NCBI RefSeq assembly: GCF_001612825.1
Contig: NZ_BDBE01000031.1
Span: 62,001-126,000 of the forward strand
Direction: 5' to 3'
DNA: 64,000 bases
Origin: Nocardia caishijiensis NBRC 108228
Lineage (GTDB): Bacteria; Actinomycetota; Actinomycetes; Mycobacteriales; Mycobacteriaceae
Shown here: piece by piece, positions 41,285-49,085 of the stretch
Position numbering within the stretch: position 1 is the stretch's first letter
Layout of the letters: every line of letters begins with the position of its first letter
Program-made: the position numbers and the translations under genes
The notes under the pieces: model-generated
Told to the model about the DNA's origin: nothing
Database searches by the model: none
Seen by the model: the letters and a program-made list of their open reading frames with translations, nothing else

Positions 41285-41421
41285 TTCTCCCGTTCCAGGC
41301 GGGCACGGTCCGCACGGTCCCGTTCCCTGACGCTTCCCCCCGGGCTGCTGGCGAATTTGATGACTGCGACTACCAACAACAAGACCGCGACTGTCACCGC
41401 GGCGACAATGATTCCCTGCAC
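41269..41421 (-). CDS. 50-residue single-span membrane protein
   Basis: GTG at 41421 opens a frame for a hydrophobic helix (GIIVAAVTVAVLLLVVAVIKFA) followed by a highly charged helix (RERDRADRARLEREKVDRS). The composition is that of a genuine small membrane protein and not of random GC-rich frame. No good Shine-Dalgarno was found, so the exact start is uncertain. The stop falls in the loop region of a hairpin. Confidence 0.5.
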   Translation of the reverse strand: MQGIIVAAVTVAVLLLVVAVIKFASSPGGSVRERDRADRARLEREKVDRS

Positions 41422-41462
41422 ATATTGAACTTAACGTGTATTCCGTTGCGACGCAGGGTAAG

Positions 41463-42467
41463 TTACACTGTCGCGCCGATCGTCAAGACGGTACGCCCGA
41501 GTGCGGAGCGGTCCGCGATCACCGCGTGCGCCCGCCGCACCTCCTCGAGCGGAAATGCCTGGCCGACAACAACTTCCAGCTCACCGGCGGCAACGGCCGT
41601 CTGCGCGCGACGGGCGATGTCCTGCCAGTCGATGTCACCACCGACGATGTCGAACAGCGTCCGCACAGTGACGTGACGCACACTCGCCGCCTCGCTGTCG
41701 CCGTTGGCGAATTCGCCTGCCGCCGAGCCGTATCCGAGGAACCGTCCGCCGTCGGCGGTGGCTGTCAACGCGCTGCCGCCGATGTCGCCGCCCGCGCCGT
41801 CGAAGACTACCGCCGCTCCCCCACCGGTGATCTCGCGAACCCGCTCAACCCAGCCCTCGACGGAATAGTCGACAACGGCGGTGGCGCCCAATCGCTGGGC
41901 CAAGGCCAGCTTTTCGGGACCACGGGCGGCTGCGACGACCTTCGCACCGGCAGCGACGGCCAATTGGGTGAGCAGCGTGCCAAGGCCGCCGGCCGCCGCC
42001 GTGACGAGGACCCACGAATCCGGTCGCACCTCAGCGTGATCGAAGACCGCCAGTGCGGTACGCCCGTCGTGGGCGAGGGCTACGGCTTGCACGGTACTGA
42101 GGCCGTCGATGATCTCCACCAGCGTCGCGGCCCGGGCGAGTGCCTGTTCGGCGTATCCACCGATGGGGAGCCCGCCGCCGATGCCGCTGGCCGCCGTCTG
42201 GGTGACAACGCGCTTGCCGACCCAGCCGGGATCGACCTCGGTGCCGACCGCACGCACCACACCGCCGATCGCACCGCCGGGGACATACGGCAGGCTCAGC
42301 GCGAAGAAGTCCTGCCCCCATCCGGCCCGCAGCCGGGTGTCGAGGAACATCACGTCGGCCACGTCGACATCGATGAGCACCTCGCCCGGACCGGGTTGGG
42401 GCGTGGGGAGTTCGCGCACCTCCAGCACATCGACCCCACCGAATTCCTTGACCTGCACTGCACGCAT
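41463..42467 (-). CDS. Zinc-less quinone oxidoreductase-type medium-chain dehydrogenase
   Basis: A 334-residue NADPH-dependent reductase of the quinone oxidoreductase group. It has no catalytic or structural zinc Cys clusters. The nucleotide fold is VLVTAAAGGLGTLLTQLAVAAGAKVVAAARG; the loop VPGGAIGGVVRAVG is as in QOR proteins. It likely reduces small quinones or enones. Start ATG at 42467. Confidence 0.88.
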   Translation of the reverse strand: MRAVQVKEFGGVDVLEVRELPTPQPGPGEVLIDVDVADVMFLDTRLRAGWGQDFFALSLPYVPGGAIGGVVRAVGTEVDPGWVGKRVVTQTAASGIGGGLPIGGYAEQALARAATLVEIIDGLSTVQAVALAHDGRTALAVFDHAEVRPDSWVLVTAAAGGLGTLLTQLAVAAGAKVVAAARGPEKLALAQRLGATAVVDYSVEGWVERVREITGGGAAVVFDGAGGDIGGSALTATADGGRFLGYGSAAGEFANGDSEAASVRHVTVRTLFDIVGGDIDWQDIARRAQTAVAAGELEVVVGQAFPLEEVRRAHAVIADRSALGRTVLTIGATV

Positions 42468-42570
42468 CGCGACTCCTTGTGGTGTTCACCGGAACACCAC
42501 AAGCATCGAACCTGAAGTCGAGTTCAGGTCAAGGCCATGAGACGGCAGTCACAGATCGCTTGTGCGGCGC

Positions 42571-42927
42571 CTAACTGCCACCGCCGCAACTGCTGCTGCT
42601 CCCGCCACCACAGCTGCTACTGCTTCCGCCACTACAGCTGCTACTGCTTCCCCCACCGCAGCTGCTGCCACTCCCCCCGCCACACCCGTCACTCCCGCCG
42701 GACCCGCTGTCGCCGAAGTCTCCGGGCCAGCCCGCAGAGCATCCCGAACTGCTGTGCGGCGGGTGCGTGCCCGGCACGCCGTTGACGAACCCCGCCGCAC
42801 CGGCGATCCAGCGCGGATCGTGTGGATCGATCCGTGGCGGAGTCAGCGCGCGCACGAGGGCGATCACGGCCGCAACCACCAGGCCGATGCCGACGGCGGC
42901 GAAGAACAACACGATCAGGACGGTCAT
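42571..42927 (-). CDS. Membrane-anchored protein with periodic Cys/Ser/Gly tail
   Basis: A 118-residue protein. Residues 3-26 form one transmembrane helix; a short DPHDPRW linker follows; from about residue 60 the chain is almost only Gly, Ser and Cys. Five Cys (82, 90, 98, 106, 114) recur at exactly eight residues. Such a regular tail could be crosslinked, bind metal, or be a substrate for modification. The ATG at 42927 is 65 bases from the divergent WH-motif protein gene, so the two probably share a promoter region. Confidence 0.75.
   Translation of the reverse strand: MTVLIVLFFAAVGIGLVVAAVIALVRALTPPRIDPHDPRWIAGAAGFVNGVPGTHPPHSSSGCSAGWPGDFGDSGSGGSDGCGGGSGSSCGGGSSSSCSGGSSSSCGGGSSSSCGGGS
42574..42684 (-). 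repeat. Tandem 24-base coding repeats (Ser/Cys/Gly octamer)
   Basis: The 3' part of the gene encodes about four and a half copies of an eight-residue unit close to GGGSSSSC, with small variations (GSGSSC, SGGSSSSC). Nucleotide copies are similar but not identical. Confidence 0.8.
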
Positions 42928-42992
42928 AGGATGCAGGCTAACCCGCCGAGTGGTTCCCGGCAGCCCCGTACCCAGGGGCCTTACAGTGAAGC

Positions 42993-43499
42993 ATGGCATT
43001 CACGATCCCCGGACTTCGTCGGCGCGTGGTCGATCCGGCGACGGTCGATCGCATCGTCGCCGACCTCGAATTCCCCGACGCGATCTTCAAGACCTGCCCG
43101 TGGCAACCACGGGAACTGGTGGAAACCGGTCTGCGCCAATGGTTGCGGTGTTGCGGCGCCGCCCTTCGCGACGATCAGGTGATCGGGATGCCCTCGCACG
43201 CGGTGGACGAGGCCTGGCACGGTTTCATCCTGTGCACCCAGCTGTACGCCCGGTTCTGCGATCGCGCTTACGGCCGGTTCCTGCACCACTTCCCCGACGG
43301 CGTCGCCGCGGACACCACCGACGACGCGGGCCCGATGCTCGAACAGCTCGGGCGAACGGTGGTGGCGTGGTCGATGGTCGCGGCGCCCGGCGAACCGTGC
43401 GTGTTGTGGGATCTGGATCGGCGGGTGGGGGTAGAGAACCCGTGGGGCGTGGACGCCCGGCACGTCGCCGCCGTGGAGCGGCAGCTGCACCGGGCGTGA
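42993..43499 (+). CDS. GRDP-like protein with VDxxWHxFI motif
   Basis: A 168-residue protein. The motif VDEAWHGFILCTQLYARFCD, then YGRFLHHFP, resembles the glycine-rich-domain-protein (GRDP/DUF1399) family, where conserved Trp, His, Tyr and Cys probably form a binding site. There is no Gly-rich domain in this protein; instead the Gly/Ser/Cys-rich chain is encoded divergently. This split suggests the two cooperate. Function unknown. Confidence 0.68.
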   Translation: MAFTIPGLRRRVVDPATVDRIVADLEFPDAIFKTCPWQPRELVETGLRQWLRCCGAALRDDQVIGMPSHAVDEAWHGFILCTQLYARFCDRAYGRFLHHFPDGVAADTTDDAGPMLEQLGRTVVAWSMVAAPGEPCVLWDLDRRVGVENPWGVDARHVAAVERQLHRA

Positions 43500-43502
43500 G
43501 CC

Positions 43503-45269
43503 CTACTTCACCAGTTTCATCCGGCGCGCCGCGAAACGCACCGCGCCGGGCGCGATCCGGTTCGCCCGGTACTGCAACCACGACTCCGGGGTCACCGGCA
43601 CGATGTCGCGGCGCTCGCGCACGGCACGCACGATCTGATCGGCCACCTTGTCCGGGGTGTAGCCGCGCCGTTCGTAGAGCTTGTCGAACTTGCGCTGAGT
43701 GGCGGCCTCCACCTCGGCCGATACACCGGAAATGCGCGTGGTGGCAACGATATTGGTGTGCACGATGCCAGGGCACACGGTGGACACGGAGATCCCGCGG
43801 TCGGCCAGTTCCGCGCGCAGGCAGTCGGAGAACATGAACACCGCCGACTTGCTCGTCGCGTACGCGCTCATATCGCGTTGCGGACTGTAGGCGGCCATGC
43901 TCGACAGGTTCACGATGTGGCCACCGAGTCCGCGTTCGGCCATCGCCGAACCGAAGGCGCGGCAACCGTTCACAACGCCACCGAGGTTGATGCGCAGGAC
44001 CCGGTCGAATTCCTCGGTCGGGGTGTCGAGGAAGCCGCCCGCCTGGCCGACACCCGCGTTGTTGACGAGGATGTCGGGCACGCCGTGGGCGGCGATCACC
44101 GTGTCGGCATGCTCCCGAACCGCGTCCTCATCGGAGACATCGAGCGAATAGGCGTGTGCCACCGCGCCTTCGGCGACCATCAGCTCGGCGGTGCGTTTGG
44201 CGGCGAGTTCGTCGATGTCGGAGAGCACCACTTCGGCGCCGAGGCGGGCGAAGGCGAGCGCGGTCTCGCGACCGATGCCACTGCCCGCACCGGTGACGAC
44301 CACGAGATGGTCGTCGAATTCCCGCCGGGTACGGCCAACTTCGGCCCGCGCCAACCCACGCGAGATACCGGCGCCGGAGAGCGCGTCGATCAGTTCGGTG
44401 GTGGCGGTGGCCAGCAATTCGGGATGGGAGAACGGCATCCAGTGCCCGGCGGGCACGTCGCGCCGCCACAGCCGGTCGGTCCACTTGCGCGAGTCGTCGT
44501 AACCGGCGGGGCGCACGGCGATGTCGCGGCCCGCGACGATGAGCTGCACCGGGACCCGGGTGCGGCGCTCACGGGGTTCGAGCATGCGCTGCACGATGTT
44601 GGCGCGGTAGATGAGCAGCCCGTCGACCATGTCGCGGCGGAAGGTCGGCGCGAGCCGCACATTCGCGGCAGGTGTGTCGTTCATCAGCGAAACCACACGC
44701 TGCCAGAGCTTTTCGGTACCGATCGCGTTGAACGTGACCCGAGGCAGGCCCGGCGTCATGAAGAAGAACGTGTACGCCGAGGACGCCAGTTGGGTCAGCG
44801 GCTGCCACACATTGCGCGGGGTGGGGCGCGAGAGTCGGTCGCGCACCCAGGCGGCCAGATGGTCGAGGTTGGGGCCCGACACGGAGGTGAACGAGGCGAC
44901 TCGCTCGGTGGCCTGCGGTTCGCACACCGCCTCCCAGACCTGCACCGAACCCCAGTCGTGGGCCAGCACGTGCACGGGACGGTCGGGGCTCACCGCGTCG
45001 AGCACGGCGTAGAAGTCGCGCGCGAGTTCGTCGAGGCGGAAGTCGGCGGTGCGCTGGGTTCGGGTGGAGGCGCCGTGCCCTCGCGTGTCGTAGGCAACCA
45101 CGTGGAAGCGGTCGGCGAGCAGCGGGATCACCTTGTCCCACAGGTGATGGGTGTCGGGCCAGCCGTGGACCAGCACCAGGGTGTCGGCGGCGGGGTCACC
45201 GTATTCGAACACCGCGATATCGAAGGCGCCACTGCGCACGACGCGCTCGTTGGCCGGTTCGATCGTCAT
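43503..45269 (-). CDS. ephD: EphD-type alpha/beta hydrolase - short-chain dehydrogenase fusion
   Basis: A 588-residue fusion. Residues 1-300 are an epoxide-hydrolase-like domain: HGWPDTHHLWDKV, nucleophile Asp in AHDWGS, and a late His in AGHWMPFSHPE. Residues 320-588 are a classical SDR with TGAGSGIG (NADP site), NNAGVG and catalytic YATSK. M. tuberculosis EphD has the same two-domain form and is linked to keto-mycolate epoxide metabolism. ATG at 45269 with GAGGAG upstream. It follows the ferredoxin reductase gene on the same strand (40-base gap). Confidence 0.92.
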   Translation of the reverse strand: MTIEPANERVVRSGAFDIAVFEYGDPAADTLVLVHGWPDTHHLWDKVIPLLADRFHVVAYDTRGHGASTRTQRTADFRLDELARDFYAVLDAVSPDRPVHVLAHDWGSVQVWEAVCEPQATERVASFTSVSGPNLDHLAAWVRDRLSRPTPRNVWQPLTQLASSAYTFFFMTPGLPRVTFNAIGTEKLWQRVVSLMNDTPAANVRLAPTFRRDMVDGLLIYRANIVQRMLEPRERRTRVPVQLIVAGRDIAVRPAGYDDSRKWTDRLWRRDVPAGHWMPFSHPELLATATTELIDALSGAGISRGLARAEVGRTRREFDDHLVVVTGAGSGIGRETALAFARLGAEVVLSDIDELAAKRTAELMVAEGAVAHAYSLDVSDEDAVREHADTVIAAHGVPDILVNNAGVGQAGGFLDTPTEEFDRVLRINLGGVVNGCRAFGSAMAERGLGGHIVNLSSMAAYSPQRDMSAYATSKSAVFMFSDCLRAELADRGISVSTVCPGIVHTNIVATTRISGVSAEVEAATQRKFDKLYERRGYTPDKVADQIVRAVRERRDIVPVTPESWLQYRANRIAPGAVRFAARRMKLVK

Positions 45270-45309
45270 ACTTTCGGACTCCTCGTCTGGGAAGGTCGCG
45301 CCACCGGGC

Positions 45310-46404
45310 TCACAGGTCGAGCACCAAACGCTCACCGCGGGAACGGGATACGCAGGCGAGCATGGCGCCCGCCGCGTGGTCGGATTCGGAGAGCACACTC
45401 TCGCGATGCTCGGGATCGCCCTCGCGCACCCGGACCACACAGGTGCGGCAGAATCCCTGCCTGCACGAGTAGGGCTGATCGGGGCGCACGGCCAGGATGG
45501 TGTCGAGCACCGTGCGATCGGCGGGGACGGTGAGGACTTCGCCGGTGGCGGCGAGCTCGATCTCGAACGGTACGCCGTCGACGATCGGCGGCGGCGAGAA
45601 CCGTTCGTAGTGCAGTTCCACCTCCGGCATCGCGCGCACCGCGCCGACGACGGCCGAGGTCATCGGGGTCGGGCCACAGGCGTAGATCGCGGTGCCCGGG
45701 CCGACGCCGGGCAGCAGGTCGGTGGCGCTCGGCAGCCCGTGTTCGTCGTCAGTCCGCACGATGACGTGCGCGCCGAAGGCTTCCAGTTCGGCGAGGAACG
45801 GGATCGTCGCCCGGCTGCGTCCGCTGTAGACCAGCGTCCAGTCCACACCGAGGTGGTGCGCGAGCCGAGCCATCGGCAGGATCGGGGTGATGCCGATGCC
45901 ACCGGCGACGAAGTGCAATCGACGCGCGGGTGAACCGTGCCCGGGCACCACGAACGGGAACGCGTTGCGTGGTCCGCGCACCGTCAGCGTGCTGCCGACC
46001 GGTAGTTCGTCGTGTACCTCCAGCGAGCCGCCCCCGCCGTCGGGGATCCGGCGCACCGCGACCCGGTAGGCGTGCGCGTCGGCTGGATCACCGCACAGCG
46101 AGTATTGCCGCAGCCTGCCCGAGGGCAGCTCGAGATCCAGGTGGGCGCCGGGACGCCAGCGCGGCAACACCCGGCCGTCGGGCGACTCGAGCCGCAGGCT
46201 CACCACGTCCTGGTCGTGTGCCTCGATCCGGCGTTCGGTGACGACCACCGGCAGCCGATGATCGTCGGCGCGCGAACGCGGGTCGCGGCGGTTCACCAGC
46301 GCGCTCCATCGCAGCCGGAAGGTCGCGATGGTGTCGATGACCCGCATCCCGGGATCGTGCCGATGCTTGCCGTACAGATCGCCGGGGAGGTCCCGGACGG
46401 TCAT
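45310..46404 (-). CDS. Oxidoreductase with FAD, NAD and plant-type 2Fe-2S domains
   Basis: A 364-residue phthalate-dioxygenase-reductase-type protein. Domain order: flavin-binding barrel (RQYSLCGDP), NAD domain (FVAGGIGITPILPMARL, ACGPTPM), and C-terminal ferredoxin with Cys in YSCRQGFCRTC and a fourth in LACVS. It moves electrons from NAD(P)H to an oxygenase. Its start overlaps the upstream gene by 4 bases (ATGA), so the natural partner is the putative diiron protein encoded there. Confidence 0.92.
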   Translation of the reverse strand: MTVRDLPGDLYGKHRHDPGMRVIDTIATFRLRWSALVNRRDPRSRADDHRLPVVVTERRIEAHDQDVVSLRLESPDGRVLPRWRPGAHLDLELPSGRLRQYSLCGDPADAHAYRVAVRRIPDGGGGSLEVHDELPVGSTLTVRGPRNAFPFVVPGHGSPARRLHFVAGGIGITPILPMARLAHHLGVDWTLVYSGRSRATIPFLAELEAFGAHVIVRTDDEHGLPSATDLLPGVGPGTAIYACGPTPMTSAVVGAVRAMPEVELHYERFSPPPIVDGVPFEIELAATGEVLTVPADRTVLDTILAVRPDQPYSCRQGFCRTCVVRVREGDPEHRESVLSESDHAAGAMLACVSRSRGERLVLDL

Positions 46405-47300
46405 GACGCGGCCGCGCGGGCGGCGGGCGAGGCGGCGAGGTAGGCCAGCGCCTGGGCGGTCGAGCCGACCTTGTCCGGGTTGTAGCCCGGCTGGAACGTC
46501 GACAGCGCGCTCACCAGCAGCGACGGCACGCCGGGAATCGCGCCGCGCCACATGGCGGCGAACACACCGGCGAGCAGCCTCGGATACCCGTGGTCGGGCA
46601 GTTTCGGATCCTGGTGCACCAGGAAACGCGTGCCGCGCAGAAGCAGGACGAGGAAGATCGGGAAGACCAGCGTCATCGTCGCGCTGCGGCGCACGTAGCC
46701 GACGCCGAAGTACTCGGCGACGTCATGGGCGACGTTGCGGTGCTCGACCTCCTCGGCGCCGTGCCAGCGGAACAGATCCGCCATCCGGGGGTCGGCCCCG
46801 AACTTCTCCAGGTCGGCATTGAGCACCCAGTCGCCGAGCCAGGCGAAGAAATGCTCGAGGCAGGCGATGAACGCCAGCCGCTCGACCAGCATCTGCTTGC
46901 CCGCGCGTCCCGCACCGCGCTTACCGAGCGACACCCGGAACAGGTATTCCATCTGCCGTTCGTACGGCGCGGTGTCGACGCCGTTGGCGGCGAGCATGTC
47001 GACGAGCACCTTGGCATGGGTCTCCGCGTGCATGGATTCCTGGCCGATGAAGCCGAGCATGTCCTCGCGCAGCTTCTCGTCCTCGACGTAGGCCAGCGCC
47101 TCGCGGTAGGTGGCGATGAACATCCGCTCGCCCTCGGGCAGCAGCATGTTCAATGCGCAGATCAGATGTCCCGCGAGGGGTTCGGCGGGCATCCACTGCA
47201 GGGGAACGCCCGACCAGTCGAAGCTGACATTGCGCGCGTGCAGCGCGACCGCGCCCGGATCGACGTCCGGTCGGGTGGCACTCCAGCGAAGTAACTTCAT
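46401..47300 (-). CDS. Metal-dependent hydrolase / diiron-like protein (PF10118 type)
   Basis: A 299-residue largely helical protein of the family called predicted metal-dependent hydrolase. Helices carry ferritin-like ligands: GQESMHAETH, ACLEHFFAW and WHGAEEVEHRNVAHDV, together giving several Glu and His as in diiron oxygenases. A hydrophobic stretch (MTLVFPIFLVLLLRG) may dock it to membrane. Translational coupling to a 2Fe-2S reductase argues for an oxygenase or desaturase role over hydrolysis. That is inference. Confidence 0.82.
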   Translation of the reverse strand: MKLLRWSATRPDVDPGAVALHARNVSFDWSGVPLQWMPAEPLAGHLICALNMLLPEGERMFIATYREALAYVEDEKLREDMLGFIGQESMHAETHAKVLVDMLAANGVDTAPYERQMEYLFRVSLGKRGAGRAGKQMLVERLAFIACLEHFFAWLGDWVLNADLEKFGADPRMADLFRWHGAEEVEHRNVAHDVAEYFGVGYVRRSATMTLVFPIFLVLLLRGTRFLVHQDPKLPDHGYPRLLAGVFAAMWRGAIPGVPSLLVSALSTFQPGYNPDKVGSTAQALAYLAASPAARAAAS

Positions 47301-47590
47301 CGGTACTCCTCGATCACCGCACGATCGTTGTGCGCCTCGGGCGCAGCGTCGCGCCCGAGGGTGGTTCTGATCGTACAACTATGTCGTACTCCGCGTAACA
47401 CCAAAACCCGTTCGTTTGTATCGGTACACGATCGAAAGATGATCGCTGAGTTATTGCTAACAGCTATATGGGTATCCTCGATATACGCGGTTAGAAGCCC
47501 AGCTACCAGGGGATTTTGGTAGATGAGCTGCACAAATGCCGCGTCAACCACCGGTAGCTATCCGGATGCGGAGGGAAGGAGGTGGACGTC
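47301..47590. other. AT-richer intergenic region preceding the 18-residue peptide gene
   Basis: 290 bases with clearly lower GC than the surroundings. TTGCTA near 47455 and TATCCT or TATACG some 17-25 bases on could be a plus-strand promoter. CTACCA (47503-47508) and TGGTAG (47517-47522) form a small stem in the likely leader. A short minus-strand open frame here lacks coding character. Confidence 0.45.
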
Positions 47591-47647
47591 ATGCTGTGGG
47601 ACTTCTTCGAGAATCTCGCCAAGGCGATCTTCGCAATTTTCTTCTGA
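47591..47647 (+). CDS. 18-residue hydrophobic peptide gene
   Basis: ATG at 47591 encodes MLWDFFENLAKAIFAIFF and stops at 47645. It is preceded by AAGGAGG, the full anti-Shine-Dalgarno complement, with 8 bases spacing, and followed after 10 bases by a strong terminator. An in-frame GTG three codons earlier overlaps the spacing. As a helix it is amphipathic: Asp, Glu, Asn and Lys on one face, Phe, Leu, Ile and Trp on the other. This looks like a membrane-active or membrane-anchored peptide (toxin-like, PSM-like or regulatory). No homologue is known to me. Confidence 0.68.
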   Translation: MLWDFFENLAKAIFAIFF

Positions 47648-47657
47648 TCGCAGGCCC

Positions 47658-47696
47658 AGACGGGTGACGGTGCCCTCGCGGTGCCGTCACCCGTCT
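47658..47696 (+). terminator. Strong terminator after the 18-residue peptide gene
   Basis: A 17-bp stem (13 perfect pairs AGACGGGTGACGG, then two G-T and two G-C pairs) around the loop CTCGC, starting 11 bases after the peptide stop; CTATCTGCTTC follows. Confidence 0.88.
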
Positions 47697-47777
47697 ATCT
47701 GCTTCACCACGTGTTTCCCCCGCCCAGCACCGGGTAGGCCGCAGGCAGAACGCCCACCACCCAGGAGGTGCAGACTC

Positions 47778-48101
47778 ATGCCGCAGCAAGCGTGGAGCGA
47801 CAAGCGCGAACGTCAGTACAAGGACATCAAGAAATCCGAGCGTCAGCGGGGCCGCAGCGAGGAACGCGCGGAGGAGATCGCCGCCCGCACCGTGAACAAG
47901 ACCCGCGCCCAACACGGTGAGACCAAGTCCGGTAAGTCCTCCGGCGGCAAGTCCAGCGGCACGTCCCGCCGCGGCGGCCAGCAGGCCAAGGGCAGTGGCA
48001 AGACCCGCGACGAACTGTACGAAGAGGCCCGCCGCCGCAATATCGACGGCCGCTCCAAGATGAACAAGCAGGAGTTGGCCAACGCCCTCGGACGCCACTG
48101 A
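47778..48101 (+). CDS. Basic protein with C-terminal Rho-N-like helical motif
   Basis: A 107-residue very basic protein. The first 60 residues are Lys/Arg/Gln-rich (SDKRERQYKDIKKSERQRG), followed by a Ser/Gly linker, and then a Rho-N/SAP-type helix pair (TRDELYEEARRRNIDGRSKM, KQELANALGRH). Similar actinobacterial proteins are often labelled plasmid stabilization protein, without proof. It probably binds nucleic acid. ATG at 47778 with AGGAGGTG upstream. Confidence 0.82.
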   Translation: MPQQAWSDKRERQYKDIKKSERQRGRSEERAEEIAARTVNKTRAQHGETKSGKSSGGKSSGTSRRGGQQAKGSGKTRDELYEEARRRNIDGRSKMNKQELANALGRH

Positions 48102-48118
48102 CCCCGGAGAGGTTCGCC

Positions 48119-49078
48119 ATGCAGATCGGATTCAAATTGGCGGCCGAGGCCTTCGACCCGAACGAACTGGTCCGCCAGGCCGTTCGGGCCGAGTCCGTCG
48201 GCTTCGATTTCGTCGAGATCAGCGACCATTTCCATCCGTGGCTGGACAACCAGGGCCATTCACCGTTCGCCTGGTCGGTGCTCGCCGCGATCGCGGCCCG
48301 CACCGACCGCCTCCACCTCGCGACCGGGGTGACCTGCCCGATCATTCGCTACCACCCCGCGATCATCGCCCAGGCCGCCGCCACCACGGCGCTGCTTTCC
48401 GACGGTCGCTTCACCCTCGGGATCGGTTCGGGTGAACGGCTCAACGAACACGTGGTCGGCAAGGAATTCCCGCCGGTGCTGGTGCGTCAGCGGATGTTGC
48501 GCGAGGCGCTCGAGATCATCCGGCTGCTGTGGCGCGGCGGCTACCGCAACTACGACGGGCGATATCTGTCGCTGTCGGACGCCCGCGTCTTCGATCTGCC
48601 GGAAACTCCGCCGAAGATCGCGGTCGCGGCGGGTGGTCCGCGCGCGGCCGAGATCGCCGCCGAGCTCGGTGACGGCCTGTTCGCCACCGAACCCGACCCC
48701 GATCTGGTGCGTTCCTACCGCGACGCGGGCGGCATGGGATCCCGTTACGTGGAGGTCGGTGTCGCCTTCGATCCCGACGAGCGCACGGCCGCCGAGGCCG
48801 CCTTGTCGACGAATCGGTGGATGACCGGCGGGTGGAAGGTCATGAGCGAGCTGCCCAATCCGGTGAACTTCGCCGCCGCCTCGACCACCGTGCGAGTCGA
48901 GGACATGCTCGAGGCGATGGTCTGTGGCAACGACCCCAAACGCTATGTCGAGGCGGTGCGCACGGCGACCGACGCCGGTTTCGACCGGGTGGTGTTGATG
49001 AACGCGGGCCCCGATCCCGACGCGTTCCTCGATTTCTACAGCAGCGAGCTGCGACCGCTGTTGCGCGCGCAGGAATGA
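48119..49078 (+). CDS. F420-dependent LLM-class oxidoreductase (TIGR03557-like)
   Basis: A 319-residue TIM-barrel flavin/F420 enzyme similar to glucose-6-phosphate dehydrogenase (F420). Marks: GFKLAAEAFDP, ISDHFHPWLDNQGHSPFAW, ATGVTCPIIRYHPAIIAQAAATTA, LGIGSGERLNEHV and VDDPK-like GNDPKRYVEAV. ATG at 48119. It begins a plus-strand run with DUF72 and UdgX genes. Substrate unknown. Confidence 0.88.
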   Translation: MQIGFKLAAEAFDPNELVRQAVRAESVGFDFVEISDHFHPWLDNQGHSPFAWSVLAAIAARTDRLHLATGVTCPIIRYHPAIIAQAAATTALLSDGRFTLGIGSGERLNEHVVGKEFPPVLVRQRMLREALEIIRLLWRGGYRNYDGRYLSLSDARVFDLPETPPKIAVAAGGPRAAEIAAELGDGLFATEPDPDLVRSYRDAGGMGSRYVEVGVAFDPDERTAAEAALSTNRWMTGGWKVMSELPNPVNFAAASTTVRVEDMLEAMVCGNDPKRYVEAVRTATDAGFDRVVLMNAGPDPDAFLDFYSSELRPLLRAQE

Positions 49079-49085
49079 CCCGGCG

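Noticed and set aside
42574..42684. Possible CRISPR or minisatellite from the 24-base repeats
   Set aside because: The repeats are contiguous without spacers and keep a reading frame of Gly, Ser and Cys, so they are coding repeats.
47297..47551. Minus-strand 84-codon frame upstream of the PF10118 gene
   Set aside because: It crosses the AT-richer intergenic part, overlaps the true start, and has no codon bias or ribosome site.
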